DNA of 64,000 nucleotides from Brevundimonas intermedia (GTDB lineage Bacteria; Pseudomonadota; Alphaproteobacteria; Caulobacterales; Caulobacteraceae), in contig NZ_BSFD01000004.1 of NCBI RefSeq assembly GCF_027922165.1, forward strand, positions 148,645-212,644, in the 5' to 3' direction. This document shows, piece by piece, positions 30,155 to 40,490 of the stretch. Position numbers and translations under genes: made by a program. The stretch's first letter is position 1; each line of letters opens with the position of its first letter. The notes beneath the pieces were generated by a model. It was not told where the DNA came from. It did no database searches and saw nothing but the letters and a program-made list of their open reading frames with translations.

Positions 30155-31069
30155 TCAGTGGCGGGGGAAATCGCCTGCGCGGCTGAGGGCGGACGGGGCG
30201 GGGCGGCCGATGGCCTCGCCGATCCAGCGGGCGGTCGCGATCAGGGCGTCCAGGTCGTAGCCGGTCTCGAACCCGGCGCGCGTCAGCATATAGACCAGGT
30301 CCTCGGTGGCGATATTTCCCGTGGCGCCGGGCGCGAACGGGCAGCCGCCGATGCCGCCGACCGAGGCGTCCAGCACGTCGATCCCGGCCTCGACCCCGGC
30401 ATAGGCGTTGGCCAGGCCGGTGTTTCGGGTGTCGTGGAAATGAAGGCGCAGGGTGGCCGCGGGCGCGGCCTTGCGCGCGGCCTCGACCTTGCGCGTCACC
30501 GCCCAGGGATCGCCGGCGCCGATAGTGTCGGCCAGACCGATCTCGCCGACGCCCAGTTCGGCGATGGCGCCGACCATGTCCGCGACCTGATCCACGGAAA
30601 CCTCCCCGTCGAACGGGCAGCCCCAAACGCAGGAGATCATGGCCGACAGCGACGGCGCGCCGTCCGACGCCTCCGCATTGTGTCGGCGGGCGACGATCTC
30701 GCCCAGCATGGCCAGCTGGTCCTTCACCGACAGGCCCTGGTTCTTCAGGCCGAAGCCGTCCGTGGCCGCGACCGAGACATTGACCTCGTCCACCCCCGTC
30801 GCCAGGGCCCGGTCATAACCCTTGCCGTTCAGGACCAGGCCGATGCGGCTGTGGCCGGGGGCGGGCGGCAGGGCCGCCATCACCGCTTCGGCGCCGGCCA
30901 TCTGCGGCACATATTTGGGATGGACGAAGGAGACGGCCTCGATCCGTCGGGCGCCCGCCGCTTCCAGCCGCCGAACCAGGTCCGCGCGGACGGCGGGCTC
31001 CAGCACCGTCTTTTCGTTCTGAAGACCGTCGCGGGGCCCGACCTCGACGATCTGGATGAACCGGCTCAC
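30155..31069 (-). CDS. mvaB: hydroxymethylglutaryl-CoA lyase
   Basis: 304-residue TIM-barrel lyase that splits HMG-CoA to acetoacetate and acetyl-CoA, the last step of leucine breakdown. The signature VGPRDGLQNEK is at the N-terminus, metal-binding HFHDTRNTG is in the middle and the catalytic Cys loop is GCPFAPGATGNIATEDL. The start overlaps the stop of the ArnT-like gene by 4 bases, although the two functions are unrelated. The other leucine-pathway genes (liu) are not adjacent, but the branched-chain dehydrogenase operon at 40.8-46.9 kb feeds the same pathway. Confidence 0.95.
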   Translation of the reverse strand: MSRFIQIVEVGPRDGLQNEKTVLEPAVRADLVRRLEAAGARRIEAVSFVHPKYVPQMAGAEAVMAALPPAPGHSRIGLVLNGKGYDRALATGVDEVNVSVAATDGFGLKNQGLSVKDQLAMLGEIVARRHNAEASDGAPSLSAMISCVWGCPFDGEVSVDQVADMVGAIAELGVGEIGLADTIGAGDPWAVTRKVEAARKAAPAATLRLHFHDTRNTGLANAYAGVEAGIDVLDASVGGIGGCPFAPGATGNIATEDLVYMLTRAGFETGYDLDALIATARWIGEAIGRPAPSALSRAGDFPRH

Positions 31070-32760
31070 TGCGCCTCGCCAGCGCTGTTCGTCGGACGGG
31101 GCGGCGGGGCGTAGACGGTCAGGTTCATCTCGTCCCCCCCCGAATAGTTGTAGCCCCGCACCACCCCGACGGCCCGGCCCGACACGCCCAGTCGTCCGGC
31201 GGCGATGCGGAAGGCGTCGGCGTCGCGCCCTTCGACGATGGCGGGCCGGCCCTCGGCCAGGGCGCGGGCGGCGCCCTCGGCGTTGGTCAGCTCGGTGTCC
31301 CGTCCGGTCAGGAAGACGAAACTGGGCTCGTGGAAGGTTGTGATGGCCACCGGCCCTGGCGTGCGGCCCTGGCGCGGATGCAGGTCGGCGGCTTCAAGCG
31401 TCTTCTCCAGCTGGGGCGCGATGGCCAGGGGGCGCAGCTGACGGATGGTTCCGGCCAGGGCGCCGTGGGCCACGATCCCGAAGGCGAGCGAGGCGACCAG
31501 GGCCGCGACCGTCGCCCGGTTCAGCAGCAGGAAGGCGCCCATGGCCGCCGCCGCCAGGGTGGTTCCCACGGTCAGGGCCGCCCAGGTCTGGGCCGTCGAG
31601 GTGCCATAGACCGTCAACCCATAGACGGTGATCCCCATGATCAGCACCGCCGCGAACATCGCCAGCACGGCCCCTGTGATCCGCGACACCTTGCCGATCG
31701 GCCGCGCCAGGGCGGCGGCGGCCAACAGGGCCAGACCGCCGAAGGTGGGCAGGGTGTAGTGCCACAGCTTGGTCGGGGCCAGTTCGAACATCAGCCAGCC
31801 GGGAACCAGCCAGCAGACCAGAAAGCGGATCGCCGGCTCGGCCCGCCGGCTCCAGCCGGTCGAGAGTGCAGCGGGCAGCAGCAGGGTCGAGGGGAAGAAC
31901 AGCAGGGGCGCCAGCAACAGATACATGCCGGGGAAGCCGGAATGGCTCTCATGCGCGCCGGCGATCTTGGGGGCCAGGTCGCCGCCGATAGCCTCGCGCC
32001 AGAAGCCGCCGTCGGTGGCGATGGTGATGGCGATGGCCCAGGGGCCGACCATCAGGGCGACCAGGGGCAGGCCCCAGCCCCAGCCGAGCCGCGCCAGCCA
32101 TTTGACGTCCCGATCCCAGATCGACAGGGCGATGACGGCCAGGGCCACGACCAGAAGCCCGATCGGCCCCTTGATCAGGATGGACAGGCCGACCCCGATC
32201 CAGAACAGCAGCTTGTGCGGCCGGATCGGCCGTTCGCCGGCCTTGGCCGCCATATAGATTCGCGCCAGAGCCGCCATGGCCAGGGTGGTGGCCCCGCACA
32301 ACATGGCGTCGGTCTTGGCGATGCCCGCCTCGGTCGACAACAGGAAGGTCGCACCCATGATGGCGCCGCCGAAGAAGCCCACCCGGCTGCCCAGCATGGC
32401 CGATCCCGCCCAGGCCACGGCCCAGGCGGCCAGCATGGCGCCCAGCAGGGACGGAATACGATAGGGGGCGATCTCGCGATCCTCGACATCCGAGGTCAGC
32501 GAGACGGCGACGGCCTGGAGCCAGTAGATGCCGACCGGCTTTTTCCAGCGCGGCTCGTCCTGGAAGCGGATATCGACATAGTCGCCGCTCTCCAGCATCT
32601 GGACCGTCGCCTGGGCGAACCGGCTCTCGTCGCGGTCCAGGGGCGGCAGCAGCAACAGGCCCGGCAGGCCGGCGACCAGCGTCAGCAGGGCGGCGAACAG
32701 CGGCCCCCTCCAGCCGGCGATGCGGCGATCCAGATCGAAAGTCTTCATTCGACGATCCAT
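31066..32760 (-). CDS. ArnT-like GT39/GT83 membrane glycosyltransferase
   Basis: 564 residues with about a dozen membrane spans and a short C-terminal periplasmic domain. The motif PPLDRDESRFAQATVQM is the GT-C catalytic Asp-Glu site of the ArnT/PMT family, followed by FQDEPRWKKPVGIYWLQ. Such enzymes move a sugar from a polyprenyl-phosphate carrier to lipid A, protein or another acceptor. A divergent GT2 gene (32825) would make the carrier-linked sugar. ATG 32760 or ATG 32748 may be used. Acceptor and sugar are unknown. Confidence 0.9.
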   Translation of the reverse strand: MDRRMKTFDLDRRIAGWRGPLFAALLTLVAGLPGLLLLPPLDRDESRFAQATVQMLESGDYVDIRFQDEPRWKKPVGIYWLQAVAVSLTSDVEDREIAPYRIPSLLGAMLAAWAVAWAGSAMLGSRVGFFGGAIMGATFLLSTEAGIAKTDAMLCGATTLAMAALARIYMAAKAGERPIRPHKLLFWIGVGLSILIKGPIGLLVVALAVIALSIWDRDVKWLARLGWGWGLPLVALMVGPWAIAITIATDGGFWREAIGGDLAPKIAGAHESHSGFPGMYLLLAPLLFFPSTLLLPAALSTGWSRRAEPAIRFLVCWLVPGWLMFELAPTKLWHYTLPTFGGLALLAAAALARPIGKVSRITGAVLAMFAAVLIMGITVYGLTVYGTSTAQTWAALTVGTTLAAAAMGAFLLLNRATVAALVASLAFGIVAHGALAGTIRQLRPLAIAPQLEKTLEAADLHPRQGRTPGPVAITTFHEPSFVFLTGRDTELTNAEGAARALAEGRPAIVEGRDADAFRIAAGRLGVSGRAVGVVRGYNYSGGDEMNLTVYAPPPRPTNSAGEAQ

Positions 32761-32824
32761 ACACGGCGACCGGGCCGTCGTCAGCCGTCTCCCCTAAGCC
32801 GTCGATCTCGTCTATGGAGCGGCG

Positions 32825-33565
32825 ATGACCGCCGAGACCAGCCAAGCCGCGCCCGAGATTTCCGTCGTCGTTCCCGTCCATGACGAGGCCGGCGCCGCCG
32901 TGCCCCTGGCGCGCGAGATCGCGGCCGCCTTTACGGGCCGGTCTTACGAGATGATCTTCGTCGACGACGCCTCCAGGGACGCCACCCTGGCCGAGCTGAA
33001 GGCCGCCCAGGCCGAACTGCCGGCCCTGCGGATCCTGTCGCACGGCAGCAACGCCGGCCAGAGCCGCGCCGTCCGCACCGGCGTTCTCGCCGCGCGCGGG
33101 ACGGTGATCGTGACCATGGACGGCGACGGCCAGAACCCGCCCGCCGACGCGCCGCGCCTGGTCGACGCCCTGCTGGCCGCCCCTGCCGATATCGGTCTGG
33201 TCGGCGGCCGCCGCGCCAAGCGCCAGGATTCGAACGCCAAACGTCAGGCGTCGCTGTGGGCCAATCGTATCCGTCGCCGCCTGCTGGGCGACGACGCCGA
33301 CGACACCGGCTGCGGCCTGAAGGCCTTCCGCCGCGACGTCTTCCTGCGTCTTCCCTATTTCGATCACCTCCACCGTTATCTGCCGGCGCTGGTGATCCGC
33401 GAGGGGTTCCGGAACCTGTATCTCGACGTCGATCACCGCCATCGCGAGACGGGTCGGTCGAAATACACCAACTGGGGTCGGCTGAAGGTCGCCTTCGCCG
33501 ACCTGTTGGGCGTCATGTGGCTGAAGACCCGCTCGCGTCGCCCGGGCGCGATCTCGGAATTCTGA
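32825..33565 (+). CDS. GT2 family polyprenyl-phosphate glycosyltransferase (DPM1/ArnC-like)
   Basis: 246 residues, GT-A fold. Nucleotide-sugar motifs are VVVPVHDEAGAA, IFVDDASRDAT and the metal-binding TMDGDGQNPP; DTGCGLKAFRRDVF and ETGRSKYTNWGRLK are typical of dolichol-phosphate mannose synthase-like enzymes. Unlike ArnC it lacks C-terminal membrane spans and ends in LGVMWLKTRSRRPG. It is divergent from the ArnT-like gene with 64 bases between starts, so the pair likely forms a two-step lipid-carrier glycosylation route. Confidence 0.92.
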   Translation: MTAETSQAAPEISVVVPVHDEAGAAVPLAREIAAAFTGRSYEMIFVDDASRDATLAELKAAQAELPALRILSHGSNAGQSRAVRTGVLAARGTVIVTMDGDGQNPPADAPRLVDALLAAPADIGLVGGRRAKRQDSNAKRQASLWANRIRRRLLGDDADDTGCGLKAFRRDVFLRLPYFDHLHRYLPALVIREGFRNLYLDVDHRHRETGRSKYTNWGRLKVAFADLLGVMWLKTRSRRPGAISEF

Positions 33566-33576
33566 CGACCGGAGGC

Positions 33577-34053
33577 CTAGACCTCAGGCTGCGGCGGCGC
33601 CGTGATCACCTCGACATTGTCGTTCAGCAGATAGGACAGTTCCGACAGGGCGGTGGCGCGCTCGGCCGGCGTGGCCGCCGCCTGCACCGCCTCGAGCTTC
33701 TTCGGCATGTCCTCGGAAATCCCCCGCAGGATGCATTTCAGATCGCCGTCCGTGCCGCGTTCCTTCAGGATCAGATGACCCTGCAGGTCCAGGGCGGCCA
33801 GGGCCTCGACCTGGGCCTTGAAGCCGACGAAGGCCTGGCTGGTGAAGAAGGCCGCCTCTTCGGCTGCTTTCGAAGCCGCCCAACCGTCCACCACCGCCTT
33901 CAACGCGCCGGAACGGGCGACAATGTCGGCGAACAGGGGCTCGGCGGCGACCGAGACGGGCGCGCCCACCGCTGCGGGGGGCTGTTCGGCCGCCAAGGCC
34001 ACCGCAGGATTGGACATCGACAGGGCGATTGTGAGAGCAAGGCCGCAGGACAT
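33577..34053 (-). CDS. hypothetical secreted helical protein
   Basis: 158 residues with a signal peptide (MSCGLALTIALSMSNPAVALA). The mature protein is mainly helical (FADIVARSGALKAVVDGWAA; PKKLEAVQAAATPAERATALSELSYLL), with a single Cys in DLKCILRG. AGGAAG precedes the ATG at 34053. I do not recognise a family. It is divergent from pgi and shares a 99-base control region containing a perfect GTAAAC/GTTTAC inverted repeat. Confidence 0.78.
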   Translation of the reverse strand: MSCGLALTIALSMSNPAVALAAEQPPAAVGAPVSVAAEPLFADIVARSGALKAVVDGWAASKAAEEAAFFTSQAFVGFKAQVEALAALDLQGHLILKERGTDGDLKCILRGISEDMPKKLEAVQAAATPAERATALSELSYLLNDNVEVITAPPQPEV

Positions 34054-34110
34054 GAGGTGACTTCCTGTTTCAGCGTCGGCTAGGACGTTGAACCGGCATA
34101 CGCCCGACCC

Positions 34111-34126
34111 GTAAACGAGTGTTTAC
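34111..34126. promoter_or_regulatory. candidate operator, GTAAAC-gagt-GTTTAC inverted repeat
   Basis: Perfect 6-bp arms with a 4-base spacer in the divergent region between the secreted protein gene (start 34053) and pgi (start 34153). The spacing and composition fit a dimeric regulator site, for example of the LacI type, but the regulator is unknown. Confidence 0.45.
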
Positions 34127-34152
34127 CTTCTTCTCTCCCCAGAGGACCGACG

Positions 34153-35760
34153 ATGACCCGTGACGACGCCTGGACCGCCTTCGACGCTGCTGCTGAAACG
34201 GCCGGCAAGACCCGTATCGTGGACCAGTTCGCCGCCGATCCCGGCCGTCTGGCCCGCATGTCGGTCGAGGCGGCGGGTTTGTATCTGGACCTGTCGAAAC
34301 AGAGCTGGACCCAGGCCGCCTTCGAGGCCTGCCTGGATCTGGCCCGCGCCAGCGACGTCGAGGGGCGTCGCGCCGCCCTGTTCGCCGGCGAGGCCGTCAA
34401 TCTGACCGAGGGTCGGGCCGTGCTGCACCCGGCCCTGCGCGCCCCTGCCGGCGCCGACTTCAAGGCCTTGGGCGAGCCGGTCTCGGCCGAGGTGGACGCC
34501 GTGCGGGCGGACATGAAAACCTATGCTGACGCCGTGCGCTCCGGCGCCGAGGCGGGGGCCACGGGCAAGCGGTTCGAGGCCATCGTCCACGTCGGCATCG
34601 GCGGGTCGGATCTGGGACCCCGCGTGGTCTGGGACGCCCTGCGCCCGCTGGCCCCGTCCATCGACCTGCGCTTTGTGGCCAACATCGATCCGCGCGACAT
34701 GGCCGAGGCCCTGACCGGCCTGAACCCCGAAACCACCCTGGTCGTGGTCGTGTCCAAGACCTTCACGACGCAAGAGACCCTGGCCAACGCCGATGCGGCC
34801 AAGGCCTGGCTGGCCGCGTCCCTGCCGGCCGAAGGCATGACCAAACACTTCATCGGCGTGACGGCCGCGCCGGAGAAGGCGGGGGCGTTCGGCTGCGGCC
34901 GCACCTTCGCGTTCCGGGACTGGGTCGGCGGTCGGTATTCGCTGTGGTCGGCGGTCAGCCTGTCGTGCGGCATCGCCCTGGGCTGGGATGTGTTCGAACA
35001 GATGCTGGCCGGGGCTGCGGCCATGGACGATCACTTCGTGTCGGCTCCGCTTGAGCAGAACGCCCCGATCCTTCTGGCCCTGGCCCAGGTGTTCAACGTC
35101 GACGGCCTGAACCGGCCCGCCCGCACCGTGGCGCCCTACGCCCACGCCCTGCGCCGCCTGCCGTCCTTCCTGCAACAGCTGGAGATGGAGTCGAACGGCA
35201 AGCGGGTGCATCGCGACGGAACCCCGGTGACACGCCAGACCTGCCCGGTGGTGTTCGGCGAACCGGGCACCAATGGCCAGCACGCCTTCTTCCAGCAGAT
35301 CCACCAGGGCCCGCAGATCGTCCCGGCCGAGTTCGTGATCGTGGCCAAAACCCATGCCGACGCGCCGGAATCGCCGCTCTGGTCCAACGCCCTGGCCCAG
35401 GGTCAGGCCCTGATGCTGGGCAAGACGACCGAGGCCGCCAAGGCGGAAGGCCTGGCCCAGGGCCTGTCGGAGGACGAGGCGACCCGTCTGGCGACCCACC
35501 GGACCTTCACCGGTGACCGACCCTCGACCGCCATCGTCATGGACCGCCTGACGCCCCAGACCCTGGGCGCCCTGCTGGCCCTCTATGAGCACAAGACCTT
35601 CGTCGAAGGCGTGATCTGGGACATCAACAGCTTCGATCAATGGGGCGTCGAACTGGGCAAGGTCCTGGCCAAGGCCATCCTGAAGGACGTCCACGCCGGC
35701 GGCCCCTCCGCCGATCTGGACCCCTCGACGGCCGGCCTGATGACGCGGTTGATGGGTTAA
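34153..35760 (+). CDS. pgi: glucose-6-phosphate isomerase
   Basis: 535 residues, cytosolic, interconverts glucose-6-phosphate and fructose-6-phosphate. Signatures are HVGIGGSDLGPRVVWDAL, DWVGGRYSLWSAVSLSCG, EPGTNGQHAFFQQIHQG with the catalytic Glu/His region, and DINSFDQWGVELGKVLAK. The length is normal for the bacterial PGI family. The gene is alone, converging on the DUF1826 gene with 3 bases between stops. Confidence 0.97.
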   Translation: MTRDDAWTAFDAAAETAGKTRIVDQFAADPGRLARMSVEAAGLYLDLSKQSWTQAAFEACLDLARASDVEGRRAALFAGEAVNLTEGRAVLHPALRAPAGADFKALGEPVSAEVDAVRADMKTYADAVRSGAEAGATGKRFEAIVHVGIGGSDLGPRVVWDALRPLAPSIDLRFVANIDPRDMAEALTGLNPETTLVVVVSKTFTTQETLANADAAKAWLAASLPAEGMTKHFIGVTAAPEKAGAFGCGRTFAFRDWVGGRYSLWSAVSLSCGIALGWDVFEQMLAGAAAMDDHFVSAPLEQNAPILLALAQVFNVDGLNRPARTVAPYAHALRRLPSFLQQLEMESNGKRVHRDGTPVTRQTCPVVFGEPGTNGQHAFFQQIHQGPQIVPAEFVIVAKTHADAPESPLWSNALAQGQALMLGKTTEAAKAEGLAQGLSEDEATRLATHRTFTGDRPSTAIVMDRLTPQTLGALLALYEHKTFVEGVIWDINSFDQWGVELGKVLAKAILKDVHAGGPSADLDPSTAGLMTRLMG

Positions 35761-35763
35761 GGC

Positions 35764-36333
35764 TCACATCGGCGCGGCGTCGATCGTCAAGACGCGCCGG
35801 GGGGATCGTCTCCCGGCCGGCGGCGAGCGGTGCAGGACCTGTGGAAACTCCGGCCAGGCCTCCCAGCCCGGCGCCGTGCCCTTCATGACGGCGACATCGC
35901 CGGGGTGAAGGGTGCGGACTCGACGGCGGGTGCTGATGTTGCGCCCGTCCAGATCCTCGCCGATCTCGCCGGCGAAGGCCCATTCCGGCCCCGGCCCCTC
36001 ATAGGCGACGATCAGGCGCACCGGCACGGCGTCTTGATGAAAGCGCGGACAGGCGCGGCGGGTCACGGTCTCGCACCGCGCGCGCCAGGCGTCGCATCCG
36101 CTGATCGCCGCCACGATCTCCGCCAATCTCTCGATATCCTGCAGCAACCACTCGGGGGCCGCACCCGATAGGGTGATCCAGCGCCCGTCGCATTCGGCGG
36201 TGAAATCGGCCGGGGGCGGCGCGTCGGGCGGCATGGGGCTGGGTCTCGACCAGATCGCCATCCGCACCTGCGGTTCGAACAGGGTGGTGAAGACCGTGGG
36301 CGCCTGCCCCTGGACGACTGCGCCGACCGCCAT
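35764..36333 (-). CDS. DUF1826 family protein, probably zinc-regulated
   Basis: 189 residues. The pattern of two cysteines in SGCDAWRARCETVTRRACPRF, the FHQDAV segment and LHPGDVAVMKG match the DUF1826 family, which often sits beside COG0523 GTPases and Zur sites in proteobacteria. It is divergent from a COG0523 gene, and the shared upstream region holds a palindromic Zur box at 36357-36369. A role in coping with low zinc is therefore inferred. Possible metal-binding residues are the Cys and His named above. Confidence 0.82.
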   Translation of the reverse strand: MAVGAVVQGQAPTVFTTLFEPQVRMAIWSRPSPMPPDAPPPADFTAECDGRWITLSGAAPEWLLQDIERLAEIVAAISGCDAWRARCETVTRRACPRFHQDAVPVRLIVAYEGPGPEWAFAGEIGEDLDGRNISTRRRVRTLHPGDVAVMKGTAPGWEAWPEFPQVLHRSPPAGRRSPRRVLTIDAAPM

Positions 36334-36356
36334 GGAAAACCTTGCTGACTGTGCGT

Positions 36357-36369
36357 GTTATACTATAAC
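36357..36369. promoter_or_regulatory. Zur box (zinc uptake regulator operator)
   Basis: GTTATA-C-TATAAC: the arms are a perfect inverted repeat around one central base, and this matches the core of the classic proteobacterial Zur box. It lies 24 bases upstream of the DUF1826 start and 61 bases upstream of the COG0523 GTPase start, so one operator can control both genes. Confidence 0.85.
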
Positions 36370-36429
36370 GTAACTCTCATAGTCGCCCGGCTGTGGTCAA
36401 GCTCGGCGCAGCATCCGTGGAGCGCCTTC

Positions 36430-37650
36430 GTGTCTGAGTTCAAGAAACTGCCCGTCACCGTCCTGTCCGGCTTCCTCGGGGCCGGCAAGACGACCCTGCT
36501 CAACCACATCCTGGTCAACCGCGAGGGCTTGCGGGCCGCCGTGATCGTCAACGACATGAGCGAGGTGAACATCGACGCCTCCCTGGTGCGCGACGGCGGC
36601 GGCGCGGATCTGTCGCGGACCGAGGAACGGCTGGTGGAGATGTCCAACGGCTGTATCTGCTGCACCCTGCGCGAGGATCTGTTGATCGAGGTCGGCAAGC
36701 TGGCGCGCGAGGGTCGGTTCGACTGCCTGCTGATCGAATCCACCGGGATTTCCGAACCCATGCCGGTCGCCGCCACCTTCGACTTTCGCGACGAGGAGGG
36801 TTTCAGCCTGTCGGACCTGGCCCGGATCGACACCATGGTCACGGTGGTGGACGCCTTCAACTTCCACCGCGACTACCCCTCCACCGACAGCCTGAAGACT
36901 CGCGGCGAACATCTGGGCCAGGATGACGAACGCACCGTCGCCAATCTGCTGATTGACCAGATCGAGTTCGCCGACGTCATCGTGCTGAACAAATGCGATC
37001 TGCTGGAGGAGACGCAGCTCGGGACGCTGAGGGCGATGATGACCCAGTTCAACCCTCGCGCCCGGATCCTTGAGGCGGTGCGCGGCGCTGTCGCCCTGGA
37101 TCAGGTCATCGGCACGGGCTTGTTCGACATGGAGCGGGCGGAACAAGCCGCCGGCTGGTCCCAGGCCCTGCGCGGCGAGGTGACGCCCGAGACCGAGGAA
37201 TACGGCGTCTCCACCTTCGTCTACAAGGCGCGGCGACCCTTCCACCCCCGACGCTTCTACGACCTGCTCAACCGCGAATGGCCCGGCGTCTGGCGCTCCA
37301 AGGGCTTCTTCTGGCTGGCCAGCCGGATGGACTATGTCGGCTCCTGGAGCCAGGCGGGCGCCGTGACCGAACACGAATGGGGCGGTTTGTGGTGGGCCTC
37401 GGCCCCGCGCGAGCGCTGGCCCGACGACAATCTCGAATGGTTGAAGGCGATCGAGGCGGTCTGGCGTCAACCCTACGGCGACCGCCGCCAGGAGATCGTC
37501 CTGATCGGCAAGGACATGAACCGCGATCTGCTGACCTCGATGTTCGACGCCGCCCTGCTGACCCGGTTCGAGATGGAGCGCGGCCCGAAGGGCTGGGCCA
37601 AGCTGGAGGATCCCTTCCCACACTGGGGACCCCGCCAGGACGCGGCGTAA
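36430..37650 (+). CDS. zigA: COG0523 zinc-responsive GTPase (ZigA/YeiR/CobW family)
   Basis: 406 residues from a GTG at 36430. Walker A is [15 protein letters not shown], the metal-binding CxCC motif is [12 protein letters not shown], and the G4 motif is NKCDL. The C-terminal CobW domain ([31 protein letters not shown]) is present. These GTPases act as metallochaperones; the Zur box and the DUF1826 partner point to the zinc-limitation subgroup that supplies zinc to key enzymes. No cobalamin genes are nearby. Start choice: earlier in-frame starts would include the Zur box. Confidence 0.92.
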   Translation: MSEFKKLPVTVLSGFLGAGKTTLLNHILVNREGLRAAVIVNDMSEVNIDASLVRDGGGADLSRTEERLVEMSNGCICCTLREDLLIEVGKLAREGRFDCLLIESTGISEPMPVAATFDFRDEEGFSLSDLARIDTMVTVVDAFNFHRDYPSTDSLKTRGEHLGQDDERTVANLLIDQIEFADVIVLNKCDLLEETQLGTLRAMMTQFNPRARILEAVRGAVALDQVIGTGLFDMERAEQAAGWSQALRGEVTPETEEYGVSTFVYKARRPFHPRRFYDLLNREWPGVWRSKGFFWLASRMDYVGSWSQAGAVTEHEWGGLWWASAPRERWPDDNLEWLKAIEAVWRQPYGDRRQEIVLIGKDMNRDLLTSMFDAALLTRFEMERGPKGWAKLEDPFPHWGPRQDAA

Positions 37651-37651
37651 C

Positions 37652-37680
37652 AAAAAAGGGCGCCCCTCAGGACGCCCCTT
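37652..37680. terminator. bidirectional terminator between zigA and the glycine-zipper gene
   Basis: Stem GGGCG (37658-37662) / CGCCC (37673-37677) with a 10-base loop. On the reverse strand it is followed by TTTTTT, which fits the end of the gene stopping at 37699; on the forward strand it is followed by CTTCCTT after zigA. Confidence 0.7.
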
Positions 37681-37698
37681 CCTTATCCGATCCGTCGT

Positions 37699-38136
37699 CT
37701 ACCAGCGGCGGTCGTAGCGGTAGTCGCGGCGTTCGTCCCGGCGGTCATAACGCTGGTCCCGACGATAGTCGCGATAGTCGCGGCGCTGCTCCCAGCGCGA
37801 GTCGCGGCTGTTGATGCCGTGCTCGCGTTCCCAGTGGCCCTGGTTCCGGTAGCACTGGCCGCCGCGATAATATTCGCAGCCCGAGCCGCGATTGGACGCC
37901 ACGGCGCCGAGCGCCGCGCCGGCCAGGGCCCCGCCGGCGATATAGCTGCCGTCGCCGTTGCCGTAGAGGGCGCCGGCCAGACCGCCTACCGCCGCGCCGA
38001 TCAAGGCGTTGCGGCCAGTGTTGTCATCGCCGCGGTCACGGTCGCGGTAGGATTGAGCCGATGCGGGGACGGCCATCAGGCTCATGGCGACCAGGGGAGC
38101 GGCGACGGCGGCGGTGATCTTCAGCATCTTGGACAT
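37699..38136 (-). CDS. secreted glycine-zipper protein with Arg/Tyr/Asp-rich tail
   Basis: 145 residues. Signal peptide MSKMLKITAAVAAPLVAMSLMAVPASA, then a glycine-zipper segment (NALIGAAVGGLAGALYG and AGGALAGAALGAVASNRG) like those in SlyB/17-kDa-type surface antigens, a Cys pair (CEYYRGGQC) and a repetitive charged tail (RRDYRDYRRDQRYDRRDERRDYRYD). AAAGGAG precedes the ATG at 38136. Likely envelope-associated; the exact function is unknown. The lipoprotein at 55399 also has a glycine zipper. Confidence 0.82.
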   Translation of the reverse strand: MSKMLKITAAVAAPLVAMSLMAVPASAQSYRDRDRGDDNTGRNALIGAAVGGLAGALYGNGDGSYIAGGALAGAALGAVASNRGSGCEYYRGGQCYRNQGHWEREHGINSRDSRWEQRRDYRDYRRDQRYDRRDERRDYRYDRRW

Positions 38137-38301
38137 GGTCGTCTCCTTTTATTTTTCGGGCCGGGTCTGCATTCCCACGAGAGGAAATGCGTCCAGCGTC
38201 GAGACGGTTCTGCCAGCGCCCGCTTGAACGGCCTCGGAGCCCGGCATTCATTTTCGGTTCATTTGTCGCGGAAGTTTCGCAGACCGGCGACGGTCCACGC
38301 G

Positions 38302-38330
38302 CTTGACGCTGAGCCCTGCTCTGACTAACT
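38302..38330 (+). promoter_or_regulatory. candidate groESL promoter
   Basis: CTTGAC at 38302-38307 and CTAACT at 38325-38330 give a plausible -35/-10 pair just upstream of the CIRCE-like element. The -35 also resembles the start of a heat-shock sigma-32 site (CTTGAA), but no clear CCCCAT-type -10 is seen, so I cannot decide between sigma factors. Confidence 0.4.
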
Positions 38331-38340
38331 CCCGCTCGCG

Positions 38341-38367
38341 TTAGCACTCTCATCGGTCGGCTGCCAA
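38341..38367 (+). promoter_or_regulatory. CIRCE-like HrcA operator with degenerate right arm
   Basis: The left arm TTAGCACTC (38341-38349) matches the CIRCE consensus exactly. After the canonical 9-base spacer the right arm is GGCTGCCAA, 6 of 9 matches to GAGTGCTAA. Position between a promoter-like sequence and groES supports HrcA control of groESL. Confidence 0.7.
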
Positions 38368-38440
38368 AACGGCGATCGAAGGGAGGCTGACCCACCGTTT
38401 TCAAGTCGCCCCCGTCCGGGGGTACAAAAGGAGAGAACCG

Positions 38441-38728
38441 ATGGCGTTTCGTCCGCTCGGCGACCGCGTGCTGGTCAAGCGCGTTGAAGAAGAATCCAAG
38501 ACCAAGGGCGGGATCATCATCCCCGACACCGCCAAGGAAAAGCCGCAGGAAGGCGAAGTCGTCTCCGTCGGTCCCGGCGCCCGCGACGACAGCGGCAAGG
38601 TCAATGCTCTGGAACTGAAGGCCGGCGACCGCATCCTGTTCGGCAAGTGGTCGGGCACGGAAGTGAAGATCGACGGCGAAGACCTGATCATCATGAAGGA
38701 ATCCGACGTCCTGGGCGTGCTGTCCTAA
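38441..38728 (+). CDS. groES: co-chaperonin GroES
   Basis: 95-residue 10-kDa chaperonin that caps the GroEL ring. The N-terminal [16 protein letters not shown] and mobile loop [22 protein letters not shown] are canonical. AAAGGAGAG precedes the ATG. groEL follows after 53 bases in the same operon. Control by a CIRCE-like site upstream is likely. Confidence 0.98.
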   Translation: MAFRPLGDRVLVKRVEEESKTKGGIIIPDTAKEKPQEGEVVSVGPGARDDSGKVNALELKAGDRILFGKWSGTEVKIDGEDLIIMKESDVLGVLS

Positions 38729-38766
38729 GCACCCGACGTTCGATTTTCTTCCATCAATCCATCTAG

Positions 38767-40428
<1,662 letters not shown>

Positions 40429-40457
40429 GTCCAAGCCACTCCAGGCTGAAAATGCAG

Positions 40458-40490
40458 AAGGGCGGGACCGCGAGGTCCCGCCCTTTTTCT
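40458..40490 (+). terminator. Rho-independent terminator of groESL
   Basis: Perfect 10-bp GC stem (40460-40469 with 40474-40483) with a 4-base GCGA loop, followed by TTTTTCTTT; flanking A-T pairs extend the stem to 12 bp. It lies 30 bases after the groEL stop. Confidence 0.93.
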
